The notes under the pieces are model-generated. The model worked only from the letters and a program-made list of their open reading frames with translations, was not told where the DNA came from and did no database searches. Positions 10,639-21,248 of a DNA stretch of 52,305 nucleotides are shown piece after piece (positions within the stretch are counted from its first letter, which is position 1; every line of letters begins with the position of its first letter). Both the position numbers and the translations under genes were made by a program. This DNA comes from Dimargaris cristalligena (lineage: Eukaryota > Kickxellomycota > Dimargaritomycetes > Dimargaritales > Dimargaritaceae), in contig JANBQC010000141.1 in assembly GCA_027576995.1 (NCBI GenBank), forward strand, positions 1-52,305, in the 5' to 3' direction.

Positions 10639-12489
10639 GGTCTGAGCACAAGGCGCCTAATACAGTTAGACGGGGGAGGAACGTAGCAGCTTAACCTATT
10701 GGGAAAGGCATGTAAAAGTGCCTAGCCAAGGTGGAGAAATGCCAATATTGTTATTGGGAATGAAAAGGAACAAGATAGCTTTCTCGGAATAGGGGGCTGG
10801 ATATAACAAAGAAACGGCTAGAAGGAATGGGGAGGGTCTAGCCAAGGAATAATAAGGTTGGTTTGAAAGGGTCGATTGCTTAGGTCTGTGGGAATGCGAA
10901 GAACAGGGAAAGGCGAAAACTATACACGGTTTACCGTATAAAGCCGAAGGGATGGTGTGGTATTTAAATAGACCAGCAAGTATAGTCCCCGTATACAAAG
11001 AGGGGAGGGCTTTTGACTGCATGGGCACTGGCCGAAAGGTATTGCATGGGGCCAAACACGAGTGTATTTCTCGGTCTGACTGTTCACAAAGACCTTTCCC
11101 CGCTACTTCCACCCCCTTGACCAAATTCAAATTACCTATATATTACCATGGCTCCCCACTTAAAGGCGGCGACGGTGGTCCATCCCTTTCTACTGACTGG
11201 TTCAGCCCACCAGATAAACCTTGGGGATTCGACCGCACAATGGTCCTCGCAAAGGCGGAATTGGAAGCGATAGTGGACTTTGAAATTAGCCGAGCCGCTC
11301 ATTGTAATTGACAGCCACAGGTCAGCGCAGCCAAGGTACCTAAGAGTGCCCCCCCCGTCCAGCCGTATGGGAGGGGGGCAATCAACCCGTTTGAAAAAAA
11401 GGGAGAATGACCACGCTTTTGTTGTGGTCCGCTGACCGTACCCTTGCACTCGTGTGGCAGTCAATATTGCCTCGACCCTTTACCAAAAAAATTTACAGTG
11501 GGTGGAAGGACTCCGCAAGCGAAAAATGACCGCCGCGGGGTGCTCGCCCATTGTAATATGTTTTTATTCAGCCCATCGAGAGACTAGGGCCCCCGCGACT
11601 GCCTGTCGCCATGGAAAAAAGCCAGTCATGCCGGGTTATCATTAATAGAAGCGGCTTCTATGAATACCCCGGGGGTTCATACGCTGTGGACAACCCACCC
11701 ACCACTCCCTCCTTGCAGCGGCGGGAGATGCTGAAGTCAAGAAAAGGGAGGGTTGCTGGGCTAGAATAGCAGCATTGTTGTGCCGCCAACGGCAACTCGT
11801 GATGGTTACTGTTTCGAGCTGGAACGAGGGGGTGGGTAAAGATTCAACCAAAAATAATAAAACGGCTGGGCTAGTGAGGGTTGGAGGGGTCGGTGCTGCT
11901 TGAAAGGGCGGGTAGTCTGCCGACTTGACCAGCCGGTCGACTCCCGAATCAGGTCTATCTAATAATAATCCTCGGGGGTTTTTTCAATGTTCCTCCCTGT
12001 CGTTGGGCAGCAGCTGACCAGCCTGGGCTGCGCAGTCTAGTGTGTGGAGGGTAGATAGATAAACGGCACCATTACTCATCACCGGGTTTAATACGAAAGG
12101 CAGTGGTGTTGCTAGCCCCATTGGGTGATTCTATAGATATACAGATAGCCCCTTTTGTGTCTGGATAATTTTCACGTAGAGGTTCGACACCATGTCGCAT
12201 ATTTACTTCTCCGTAAAATAATTCGAACCTTTTTGTCATTGACCCCTTTAAGCCTGCCATACATAGATCAATCCACAGTCAATATTCGCAATCAAGTATG
12301 ACGTATTACAACAGACAATTGGTAAAAATGGCCCCATTTCCTACTGTTGAAAAATACTGGCAAATGCGGTAATATACCACTAACCCTGGGATGTTCCCAG
12401 CGGAATGGGAGTAAAACAATCCACTTGGAAGTACTGGCGATTACATATATTATACGATCCAGCGCTAATCGTTCTGACCACCCGTTAAC

Positions 12490-12522
12490 TACGACGACGA
12501 CGACGACGACTACTACTACTAC
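12490..12522. repeat. Trinucleotide microsatellite (ACG)n(ACT)n
   Basis: Seven or so ACG units are followed directly by ACT units, in non-coding DNA. Confidence 0.85.
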
Positions 12523-15479
12523 CTGGTCCTTGTCTTGCTTTGCCTTTCGCCTAATCTCGGCCCGTTAAGTAGACTGCCGGCTGTAAACAATCAATGGGAA
12601 TGTGTAATTAAGCACGGGCTATTAATCTAGCCGCTTTCGAGATTCCCAATAAATCTCGGGTAAAGGTCTACACCATATAATATCCCTCGCGGATATGGTG
12701 TGTGAAGTTGGAATGAAACAGCTGTGTTATCCCACCATAATATACTCCCTTTCCCAAATAGTCAAGCGCGATGTTTAATAGCCCTTCATGTTATTTTTGG
12801 ATATCCGTGTTTGATTGGCCGGGGATATACTTTCCACTGGAATATAGACCAGTATTGATTAACCGCCAAAGAAAAGGGGCGAGTTGGATTGCGCTGAACG
12901 GGACCGGGTCTCGGGACTGGCGGACTACGCTTTGGCAGCCAGCTAGCTACGCGATTTCACAGTCTAGTCCAGCATTATGGCTTAAAAGTGAGCTCTTCAC
13001 ACCTGGCGGATATCCAGGACCATGCCAAATTTTACGGACTATTCCGCTTTATGGTACTTGGTTGGCCTCTGCCAGGGGATTATTCGAAAAGGACAGCAAG
13101 TTCGGCCCGTGTAATGGGCTGTTGGTTACAACGCATATTGCGAATTTAGGGGTGCTGACGTTGGCAGTTGCCCGAGCAAATAACCGTGCGGTGCGGCCGT
13201 AGTAAGCCTCTAGCAATACCTCTGGTGGCTATCTCCGTCGACCTGTTTATATTCTGCACTACTCAGCGCTTTATTTGATAGCCGTCGCTCTTAAACACGC
13301 CTTCACTTCCTTTCTAATAAACTATGAACAATTCCAAGTTGTTTATTAGCAATTCGATAATCGTTGTTTAAACAGCCACAGCCCGCTCTGTTGAAGGCCT
13401 AAGGCGACCATCACGTCAGCAAAAACGCAGCAACACCCAATTTGTAATCGCAGTCAACCTAATGAGCCGGTATATTTGAATATACCCTAATGGTGTTTCC
13501 CAAATATTGTAACCAAATTTGCTGAATTCCCTAGGCAAATATTATGGGTAATGATTTTACGGAATGCTTCAAATATGCCGGTTACGCAAAGTGAGGATAG
13601 TCACCCAACTGAGAAATAGTTATATAGTATCTTCCATTTCCCACTCCCTAGTTAACCTTGGGCATAGTCTGGGGACAGCATGTATTATGAAAGGAAACAC
13701 CATATCCAAATACTCACTTGGAAGCCCCAACTGTTGAGCAGCAATCTGATAATACATATGATAGTAATACTATTTCGGAAGCGTCAAGGAAACTCTATCC
13801 CAACACTTTCCATGTTTCTGCCTGCATTCCATTTATCTATCAACCTATATATGTATATATATGATTAACACTGCATGCCCATTCCATACTAACTGTTTAT
13901 TTGGGCCCACTATTTAATACAAGGTTGCCAACTTCGAGTTTCGTTTACCCCTGGGTCTTGCGTAATTTAGTCCCTCGGTTAGGCACACCTCCTATATTAA
14001 CCACACTTACGTGAACCATCCCTCTCAACCCCTTACGTGTTCCGTATGCCAATCCTACCACGGGTATTTGCCAATGGGCAGGCTCGGATTCTCCATACAA
14101 CTGGTTTGCTCAACCATTTTTTATATTTCAATTAATAGTGTACCACATAGTGTGTATATGATTATCCAATCTTGTGGAATAAGCCTCCCTCAACGGTGCC
14201 GCTTAGGTTGGTGCTGGAAAAAACAGGCAAGGGGACAGGCCCGTCACCTGAACTCACTTATATATAACCACGTTAATACTACAGTTTATCGGACCCGTTG
14301 CCCTCACTAATTGCTACGATTATCCTATCAAAGCACTCCTACCTCTGCCATGTGCTTTATACCTGCACCCCCCCCCCCGCTTGCTATGCTCGAGCCCCCT
14401 GTTTTTCTCTCCATTTTTTTTATTTTTATTTCCTAGTCAGCAAGTATCGTTGGCATCATTCACTTACGTAAACGGTATGCTATGGGTTAAATAGGTGCCC
14501 AGTACATTGTCACGGGGCCTTCGGGATTGTAACTGTATCGCCACATATTATAATATAAGTGCCCAAAGCTGTTAATAGTAGTGCAGTGTAACAAGCCGAA
14601 TGTGACGTTTTACGACCCTTGTCTAACGCACATAATACTACTAATGTGTCCCTTCGCGTCTCCTTAATTATCATTCGGCAGTTCGAGTCATCGCTGCTTT
14701 GCATTACTCCGGGTTACCCCAGCCCGACCACAACACGCCATAATTGTGTCCTGCTTTCAGTAACTACATTGACTTCTTATAAAAAGGACGTCTTCGGTGC
14801 ACGTCGAAGAAACAACAATCATCATAGCCCTCAACATTCTACATCAACACCGCTTTAGTTCTTCCATTTATTTCCCTATCTCTATCTATTATTTTATTAT
14901 ACCCCGAATAAACCTTCGTCTTAACACCAACATTGACGTTGGATAAACTGGGGTCATCTCTAAACGCTTATATCGTTACACCGAAGATATTATCTACCCT
15001 CTTGGAGCTACCGTCTCCTCCCGCCTGTACTCATGCTCCAACCTATCCGCCGTATATGGATGAAACCCACCAGCTGTTTGGGGCTTTGAACTAAATGTGA
15101 TTAGTAGAATAAAATGCGATCGTTTCTACCCCGCCAACTTAGTGGTATTAAATATATTATTAGTTATCCCAAAAAACTGTACCTCTCCCATGTAAAGTTC
15201 CCAAAAACCATTAAGTTGAATAATACAAGAACACTCAATGCTCAGATATATGAATGTATCAAATGGTTGTATGCAGAAGAGTCGAAAGTAGGTTTGGGAT
15301 GGCCAGTTTCGTAACCGTTAACCATGATTGAAAAGTAGTACCGCCAAAGTAAGTGCAATGGGTTCAAATCGGCCACAGTGAAGAGTGCCAGAGATTGGGT
15401 GTTGGAATGTTCAGGGTGGGACGACGATGGATTCCATCGAAGCTGTTTTCAAAAAGCGGAAAATCAGGCCCAAAATATA

Positions 15480-15536
15480 GGTATTTCAAAAATAGGTTCT
15501 ACTATTTCGCTACTCCAAATGTATATTTGAAATACC
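15480..15536. repeat. Short inverted repeat (11 bp arms)
   Basis: GGTATTTCAAA at 15480 pairs perfectly with TTTGAAATACC ending at 15536, with a ~35-base loop. No gene assignment is possible; it may be a chance or element-derived hairpin. Confidence 0.5.
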
Positions 15537-16108
15537 CTTGAACTCTCCCTCGTATTTTTTTCTTCGAATCCCGCCTCACTCGCCTTTGCAGCCAGGGCTA
15601 GGTTGGGCGTGTTTAACCTTACGGCGGTTTTTCTTGTTCCAATTCGAGTGCCGGCACGACCGTGGTTGGTCGGTTGACGTGCCACAACCCTTGTTCGATG
15701 TAACCGTTCTTTCCGTTTAGGGATCAAGTGGTGAAAGCAGCTGATGGTTGGCTCAACGGCTGTTAAAACCATGGGCCAATGAAGGACCAGCTCTCAATGG
15801 GCAATTTGTAGATGAATTATCGGGGTGTCGCCGCCGCCTTGATTTTTTTTATGGTGCTCAAACCCCAAAGTAACTTACACCGTGAAGCCGCATTGCATAA
15901 ATAGCGAGTATCTCGCAGCTTTTTGGGAAGGACACACCGCTACTATTTTCTGTACTTCGTTTAGGTGTTCATACCCCGTTTCCCCTACCCTACTACTCTC
16001 CGGATACTCCAGTCCCTATGCTTTAGGGGTTTGCCATCATTTAGCAATCCTATTCCTCCCCCCTCTTCCCCTCGCCTCCCTTACTTTCCAAGTCGAATAA
16101 GAGCCGCC

Positions 16109-16732
16109 ATGAGACTCCATCACGTGACAACCGTTACATGTCTGATCGCAGCGTTCACTGTGGGAATGGCTAGCCCCTCGTCGTCGTCCTCGCAGCCATC
16201 CTCGACGTCGCTCGGGCAAAATGAAGCCCCGCAACAAGCCCCCAAGACCCGAAAACGCGACCATATCCGTAATGTGGCCCACCGTTTCAAGGAAACATTT
16301 AGAACGCCCCAGGCTTCGTCGTCGTCCCAAGTGCTCCAGTCGCCTCAAGAGGTTCGGTTGCCCCAAACGGAATTGGCCAAGTATTTCCAAGAAGCCGTCC
16401 AATACGAATCCGATTATGCCAACTGGCGAGGCATTTCCACTGCCCTCTATGAATCGGCCCTGAAAGAAGCCCTAGTCGTGGCTTTTGCGGTGGATCTAAG
16501 TGGAAACCCTTTTACGGCTACCGTGACGCCTTTAGCGATCAATACCGTCACTAATTACTACCAATTTCACGCGGGACAGGTATGGGATGTCGCGCCTTTT
16601 GTTTTTTTCGTTAACTTAAAAATTCCGGCCGAAAAGGAATTGTTGGAATACATTGTATTGGCCAATGCTTATGGTCGTCGCTTTCTCAAGTCAACTGGCG
16701 AAATCGATTGGGATTCCCAAACCACTAGTTAG
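16109..16732 (+). CDS. Small secreted protein of unknown family (207 aa)
   Basis: The frame is open upstream to 15965, but the ATG at 16109 has a strong GCCGCCATG context and begins a clean signal peptide (MRLHHV, hydrophobic TCLIAAFTVG, then MASPSSS). A Ser-rich stretch (residues ~22-36) and a basic KTRKRDHIRN segment follow, which could be a pro-region cleaved at the dibasic site. The C-terminal ~120 residues look folded, with aromatic-rich YFQEAVQYESDYANW and an LEYIVLANAYGRRF helix. No family is recognised. It stands alone between a gene-poor gap and a Y element, and has no visible intron. Extracellular location is inferred from the signal peptide. Confidence 0.72.
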   Translation: MRLHHVTTVTCLIAAFTVGMASPSSSSSQPSSTSLGQNEAPQQAPKTRKRDHIRNVAHRFKETFRTPQASSSSQVLQSPQEVRLPQTELAKYFQEAVQYESDYANWRGISTALYESALKEALVVAFAVDLSGNPFTATVTPLAINTVTNYYQFHAGQVWDVAPFVFFVNLKIPAEKELLEYIVLANAYGRRFLKSTGEIDWDSQTTS

Positions 16733-17639
16733 TTGGTGTGAGATCGGGTCCTAATTATTATCAGCATGGATATGGCAAACTTATGCACAGTAGACATTGG
16801 CAATGAATTCCAATCGAGGTATAGTACCTCCACATGGCCATAAATTACTATCAGCTTATTGACCAAAAATAATTGGACATAGCTCAAAAAAAATACCAAT
16901 ATATAGAAATACCCAACCAACGAGATGAGCTGCAGACTGCCTACATATCCACTTTTGTTACGGGAGAAGCCCAGTTCCCCTGGGTAATAATATGTACTTT
17001 TCCTGGGGGAGGTTTTACTATTGACCAATAACATCCTCACTTCGTATGCTATTGTTGCATCCACAGCCATAGCAGGGGCCGACCTTGGCCGGCGCATAAA
17101 TCTGGCATGCCTGGATACCCCCAACGCTTCTGAGGCCGCTACATCTGAAGTACCGGTGGATGACCCAAATGGGATATATACATCCCAGTAGGTCTGGTGA
17201 CAACATATGTGGACACCACCATACTCTTACCTGAGGATGGTCATCAGCTATATAAACAGTGTATCGGCCGCACTTCCTGGATCCCCAGTTTACTAGCACC
17301 CATAATGCCTCTACTAGTTCAGATTCCATACTCCTTTAATGAAGCGCACTCTTTCCAATCGCTATTTAACACTATTTCCTATTTAACCCAAAATGTATTG
17401 AGAAATATGTCCCAACTGGCCTATTACACTCGCCTATTTCCAACTGGATATGTTAGTTTAACAAGGTATTATTTGTCCTCACATTTTAACCACTTAAAAT
17501 ACCCCTACTAATAATACTATTTAATACAACTAAACTTATTAGAGGTACTTGTTGCCCTCTAGCTATTTTATTATCTTTAACCTAGTCTTAATGATATGTA
17601 TTTAGTATTTATAATAAAATTTTATATAGCTAGATAGAA
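16733..17639. other. Gap without a recognisable gene
   Basis: AT-rich DNA with short motif-free frames lies between the secreted-protein gene and the second Y element. Confidence 0.55.
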
Positions 17640-18220
17640 TGTCACCCAGGTTAACTACTCTTAGCCTATTAAGAATCCTGAAGATAGGCTTCTAATGGTA
17701 GGTGGGGCTTAGACTCGACTAAGTGGGCTACTAATGTTAGGTACAGGCATAGTACTAACTAATAAAGGCTAAGTGTAGGTATAGGTAAGGGATATGCAGT
17801 AAGCATACTTACTAGTCAGTATGAGGAGAGTGAGCATATATAGGGTTTATTAGGGATAAACTAGGGGTAAGAATAAGCTAAGGAATTTAACTGGTCCCAA
17901 TGGGGCCCAGTTATATATATATATAGGGACAACTCTAGAGGGAGGTCCCAGGGGAAGGATACTACTAAGACTAAAGTATAGTAAAAATAGGCTAACTGGA
18001 TAGCCACTAGTATCCAGAAGACTCTGAGGGTAACTGGAAGAGTCTTCAGATTTACACTTGAGTGATTAGTGTAAAGAGGTGGAGTCCAGAAGGGGAAGGG
18101 TTATATAATATAGGATGATCCCATAGTACTGGGGGTGACTATGGGAAGGCTAATATGGTACTATAAGGTCTAATAGGGACAGACATTAAGGCATCTAGAT
18201 TAAGGAGGATTAGATGGCCT
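17640..18220 (+). mobile_element. Element Y copy 2 (solo-LTR-like)
   Basis: It starts TGTCACCCAGG and aligns along its length with 50874-51450 and with the reverse complement of 213-634. Shared landmarks include GATAGGCTTCTAATGG, GACATGCAGTAAGC-like sequence, GTGAGCATATATAGGG, CTCTAGAGGGAGGTC, GGATACTACTAAGACTA and CCCATAGTACTGGGGGTGA. It is non-coding. Size, TG start and dispersed copies fit a solo LTR, but no CA end or target duplication was established. Confidence 0.75.
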
Positions 18221-19023
18221 AATAGAGGGCTTAAATTAGAGAGGGGGGTGAATAATGAAACACATTAAACTAGCTAGACTGTTAGAGGCTAAGGAACTAC
18301 CCATTTCTTAGAGACTTCTTATGTCCAGAAAGGGAGAGGGGGGTCCCATTTCTTTGAGTGAGTATAAGGTAGTAGTTGGCTGTGTGATTTTATTATAAGT
18401 GTCAGCCTTAGGCAAGGGTTTTTTTATGGCAAGTAAACCCCGAGTTGAAGCCCTATTTTCTATTGTATCACCTTGGGCCCTCGATTTTGGGGACCCAATT
18501 TCCAAACCTCCCATTATTCACTTTCCGAGCTCCAAAGTTGCTGGTTTTGAAGGAGCATGTTTGGGATCATAGCTGCAGGATTGGTGAATGATATCTGTGA
18601 CCAAGGGATAGACCCCCGTTGGGTTCCACAGCAAGTGGCAAAAAAGGGAAGCTAGTTAGAGTAGTTATATGGGAGAAAGCAAAGTGTGTATGTGTAGAAT
18701 GGGGCTAATGAAGGAACCGTCTGTGGCACAAGAAAGGCTTTATTAAAATTTGGAGTCGGGACACCCGGCCAATAGATCGGGTAGTAAGGATTTAAGGTGA
18801 AGGGGAGAGGGAATAACCTATTAGTGGGCAGCTAATACCTGGGCCCCCGCGTCTATGCCCATATTGGCCTCGGCCAACTATTAATAATGGTTAAGAATAT
18901 AGCGCAGTTTTGCCCCCCTCAATTCGGAGGGTGCAAGTCCCCCTTCCCCCCTCCCTTCCCTTTCCCCTTGTCTTGCCAATAATGACAGTCACTACATATT
19001 CTGGTTTGCGTGGGCCACCATCC

Positions 19024-19035
19024 TTATATAAGCCA
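19024..19035 (+). promoter_or_regulatory. TATA box of secreted gene B
   Basis: TTATATAAGCCA lies about 275 bases before the start codon and is conserved with the box before gene A. The exact transcription start cannot be seen. Confidence 0.5.
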
Positions 19036-19299
19036 GCTCACCGGCCTCCATCATATTGTTATTCAGTTTCCTCCTATTCTCTTCTACTACCATATTATCC
19101 GTCCCCCCCCCTATTCTTCGTTCTTTTTGTTAAAAAATAATAGTAATTGCAGAACCCTGCCTATCAATTTCTACGGTTACTGATCCATTATTCACTCTCC
19201 CCCCGCTTTAGTGCCACCATAGACCGGCCATTCGCTAGTATCAGATATATTGAACTTGGCTTGACTTCTACTGCTTTTCCTGCCCAACCTCCTACCAGT

Positions 19300-20277
19300 A
19301 TGTTGGCTCGACCCTCTATGACCACGATTGTGATCCTCACTGCCATCCTGGCGGGAACGACTCAAGCAAGCCCAAAACTCTTTGTAAGTCCTGGTGTAGT
19401 ATTGAACATGTGCAATGACTTGAGGCAGTACCCGTTTGCCCCGACTAAAAAATAGTAGGATATGGATTTGAGTGGCCTCGTCCCGGAATAGCCAAATGAC
19501 CGAAAAACCCTCGTTACTAATTCTACTTTAATATATATATATGTGTGCGTGTATTTTTGCGGACGTTTGTGGTATGGCTATTGCTTCTTTTTTTAAAAAA
19601 AAATGTATCAGGGCGACGGGGGTAGTGCGATTAAAAAGGACGAGTATCAATTGAAGACCAATCCCAGTGTAGTAATTGAAAGAATCCTTGGAGTCGACCT
19701 CCAGGCCTATCTGAACATTGAGCCGAAATCTAAGGGTAGGTTTAGTTTATTGCAGAGTTCTTTGAAGTCTTCGGGCAGCCCTATTGCGGACTGTTATGCC
19801 GAAAATCCCGCACAGGCCAAATCCTTTATCCAATCGGTCCTTTCCACCCTGCCACGCCAAGTTCCGGGCCAAAACTATGTGGACTTTTTGAAGGACCCCG
19901 CCATCGACGAGTTGATTAAGATGAAGGTGGATACGGATCGCGAATATGGTTCTAGTTTGCCGGAAACCGAGTCCTTTTTCGATTCGGACTCCGGCGTTTC
20001 CGGCGTTGGGGAGGACGAGGACGAGTACGCGTTCAACTCGCCCAGCGTTTACAGTCATCTCGACCATTCCGAAGAGAGTGATAGTATGCCGAGTTTCGAC
20101 GAGATCTTCAATCACGGAGAAAGTGCGCCGCTGGATAATGAGTATCACTTTAAGTCTGGTTCCTACTGGGAAAAGCAGAAGGGGCTAGACTCCCTGAAGC
20201 TGACTGACAATGCCAAGGCTGAAGTAAATGGATTGATCGCTCAATACTTCACGGAGCTCCCGGGGCGTTTCCAGTAA
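19300..20277 (+). CDS. Small secreted protein B (249 aa, two exons), paralogue of secreted protein A
   Basis: Exon 1 is 19300-19383 and exon 2 is 19612-20277; the intron has a GTAAGT donor and a GTATCAG acceptor, phase 0. Exon 1 encodes a 28-residue signal-peptide segment (MLARPS, IVILTAILAG, then TTQAS). Exon 2 starts GDGGSAIKK and keeps the blocks EYQLKT, LQAYLNIEPK, ADCYA, SFIQSV and QNYVDFLKDP of gene A. After residue ~130 the two proteins diverge strongly, keeping mainly acidic composition, the LDHSE/IDHSE motif and an (A/T)ELP C-terminal segment. No domain is recognised. Exon lengths equal those of gene A exactly. Function unknown; secretion is inferred. Confidence 0.8.
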
Positions 20278-20450
20278 TTACCCATTCTATCGGGCCCTGC
20301 GGTCAGCAATGCTTCGCAACCAGTTGTGGCTCTTTTATCTGTATCCCTTGAAGTAATAATATGTCAAGAGTGGTTTTTAAGTTTTTAATGTATTATCTTG
20401 TATCCGGACAGTAGGTTCATATAGTGTTGTTGATTTTCTTGGATATCTTT

Positions 20451-21248
20451 TACCGACATACCCCGGTTAGTGTCATATTTTTAAATGTATTGTATGATAT
20501 AGGACGAGGAATCTACAGGCCAAGAAATGCGGCCGCGGCTGGATGGTGGATGAATGACAAGTATATTGTCAAAAAAGAATCGGCATCTATAGAAGACAGG
20601 GGAGGATCTATACGAGAAGACTTGAAATACGGTACAAATTACAGTGCCGGATTAGAGGTAGTTTGTTCGGGATTACTGAAGGCATATAGACCCCCTTTCA
20701 GTATTGGATTAAACATGTGGGGCGGGCACCTTATATAGCAAATAGACTGGGTTGGCCAATCGTTTATTTGTAAATGCCCTGTTCACATATTGCAACCTTC
20801 CGTAATTTCGATTAGACTCCCTGTCAAACTATGGTCCATAAATGCGGGTGGACCACTGAATTCACTGGGGCTCACTCAAGTAATTAATTATTGCCAATAC
20901 ATCTGGTTTTATAAATGGGATTGGGTATTCTGTAGCTACTTCGAAAGTGAGTTGAGTCTGAAGGGGGGAGGGTATTGCCGACCCATATTCGGCTGCACAT
21001 GCAATCAATAGGAAAGGTGGTTTAACTGTAAAGCCGCTTGAAGTGGGATTATTGCACTGTTAATCAAGGAATCGGTCACTTGGAGTACCCATAATAACCC
21101 GTAAAGGTAAAAGCCAGGAAAACGATATACAACAATGCGCGAATAGATAGGGCACTGGAGGGCAAGTCCAGCTCATTTGGTTTCCCTTGGGATAATCCAA
21201 TTTTACGTTCCATCAATCCGCCGTTTTTTCACCCAACTTTAATTTGTT
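20451..21248. other. Gap between secreted gene B and the PPR gene
   Basis: Frames up to 104 codons (20424-20738) have no motif. The two neighbouring genes converge here, so untranslated 3' ends and terminators are expected. No copy of this stretch is seen beside gene A. Confidence 0.5.

Larger units (their letters stand above)
10639..16108. other. 5.5 kb gene-poor region
   Basis: This spans the upstream region of the HECT gene and of a small secreted-protein gene. Frames of up to 144 codons occur (for example 10952-11311 and 12771-13202), but they lack motifs, have mixed codon use and lie in no conserved context. No tRNA, 5S rRNA or snRNA could be recognised. It may hold decayed elements or fast-evolving genes that cannot be recognised by eye. 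Confidence 0.5.
18330..20450 (+). repeat. Inverted segmental duplication, copy B (~2.1 kb)
   Basis: This is the partner of 1320-3360 in opposite orientation, about 15 kb away. It begins ~110 bases after a Y element, so element-mediated duplication is possible. Similarity runs from ~1 kb upstream of the secreted-protein gene to ~170 bases past its stop codon. Confidence 0.85.

Noticed and set aside
10952..11311. Plus-strand frame of 119 codons
   Set aside because: No family or domain pattern; overlapped by another long frame on the minus strand, so coding is not supported.
12185..12205. tRNA-like B box GGTTCGACACC
   Set aside because: The flanking bases do not form a five-pair T stem, and no acceptor stem or A box lies at the right distance.
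12771..13202. Plus-strand frame of 143 codons
   Set aside because: No motif, no signal peptide, amino-acid mix typical of random frames and no conserved context.
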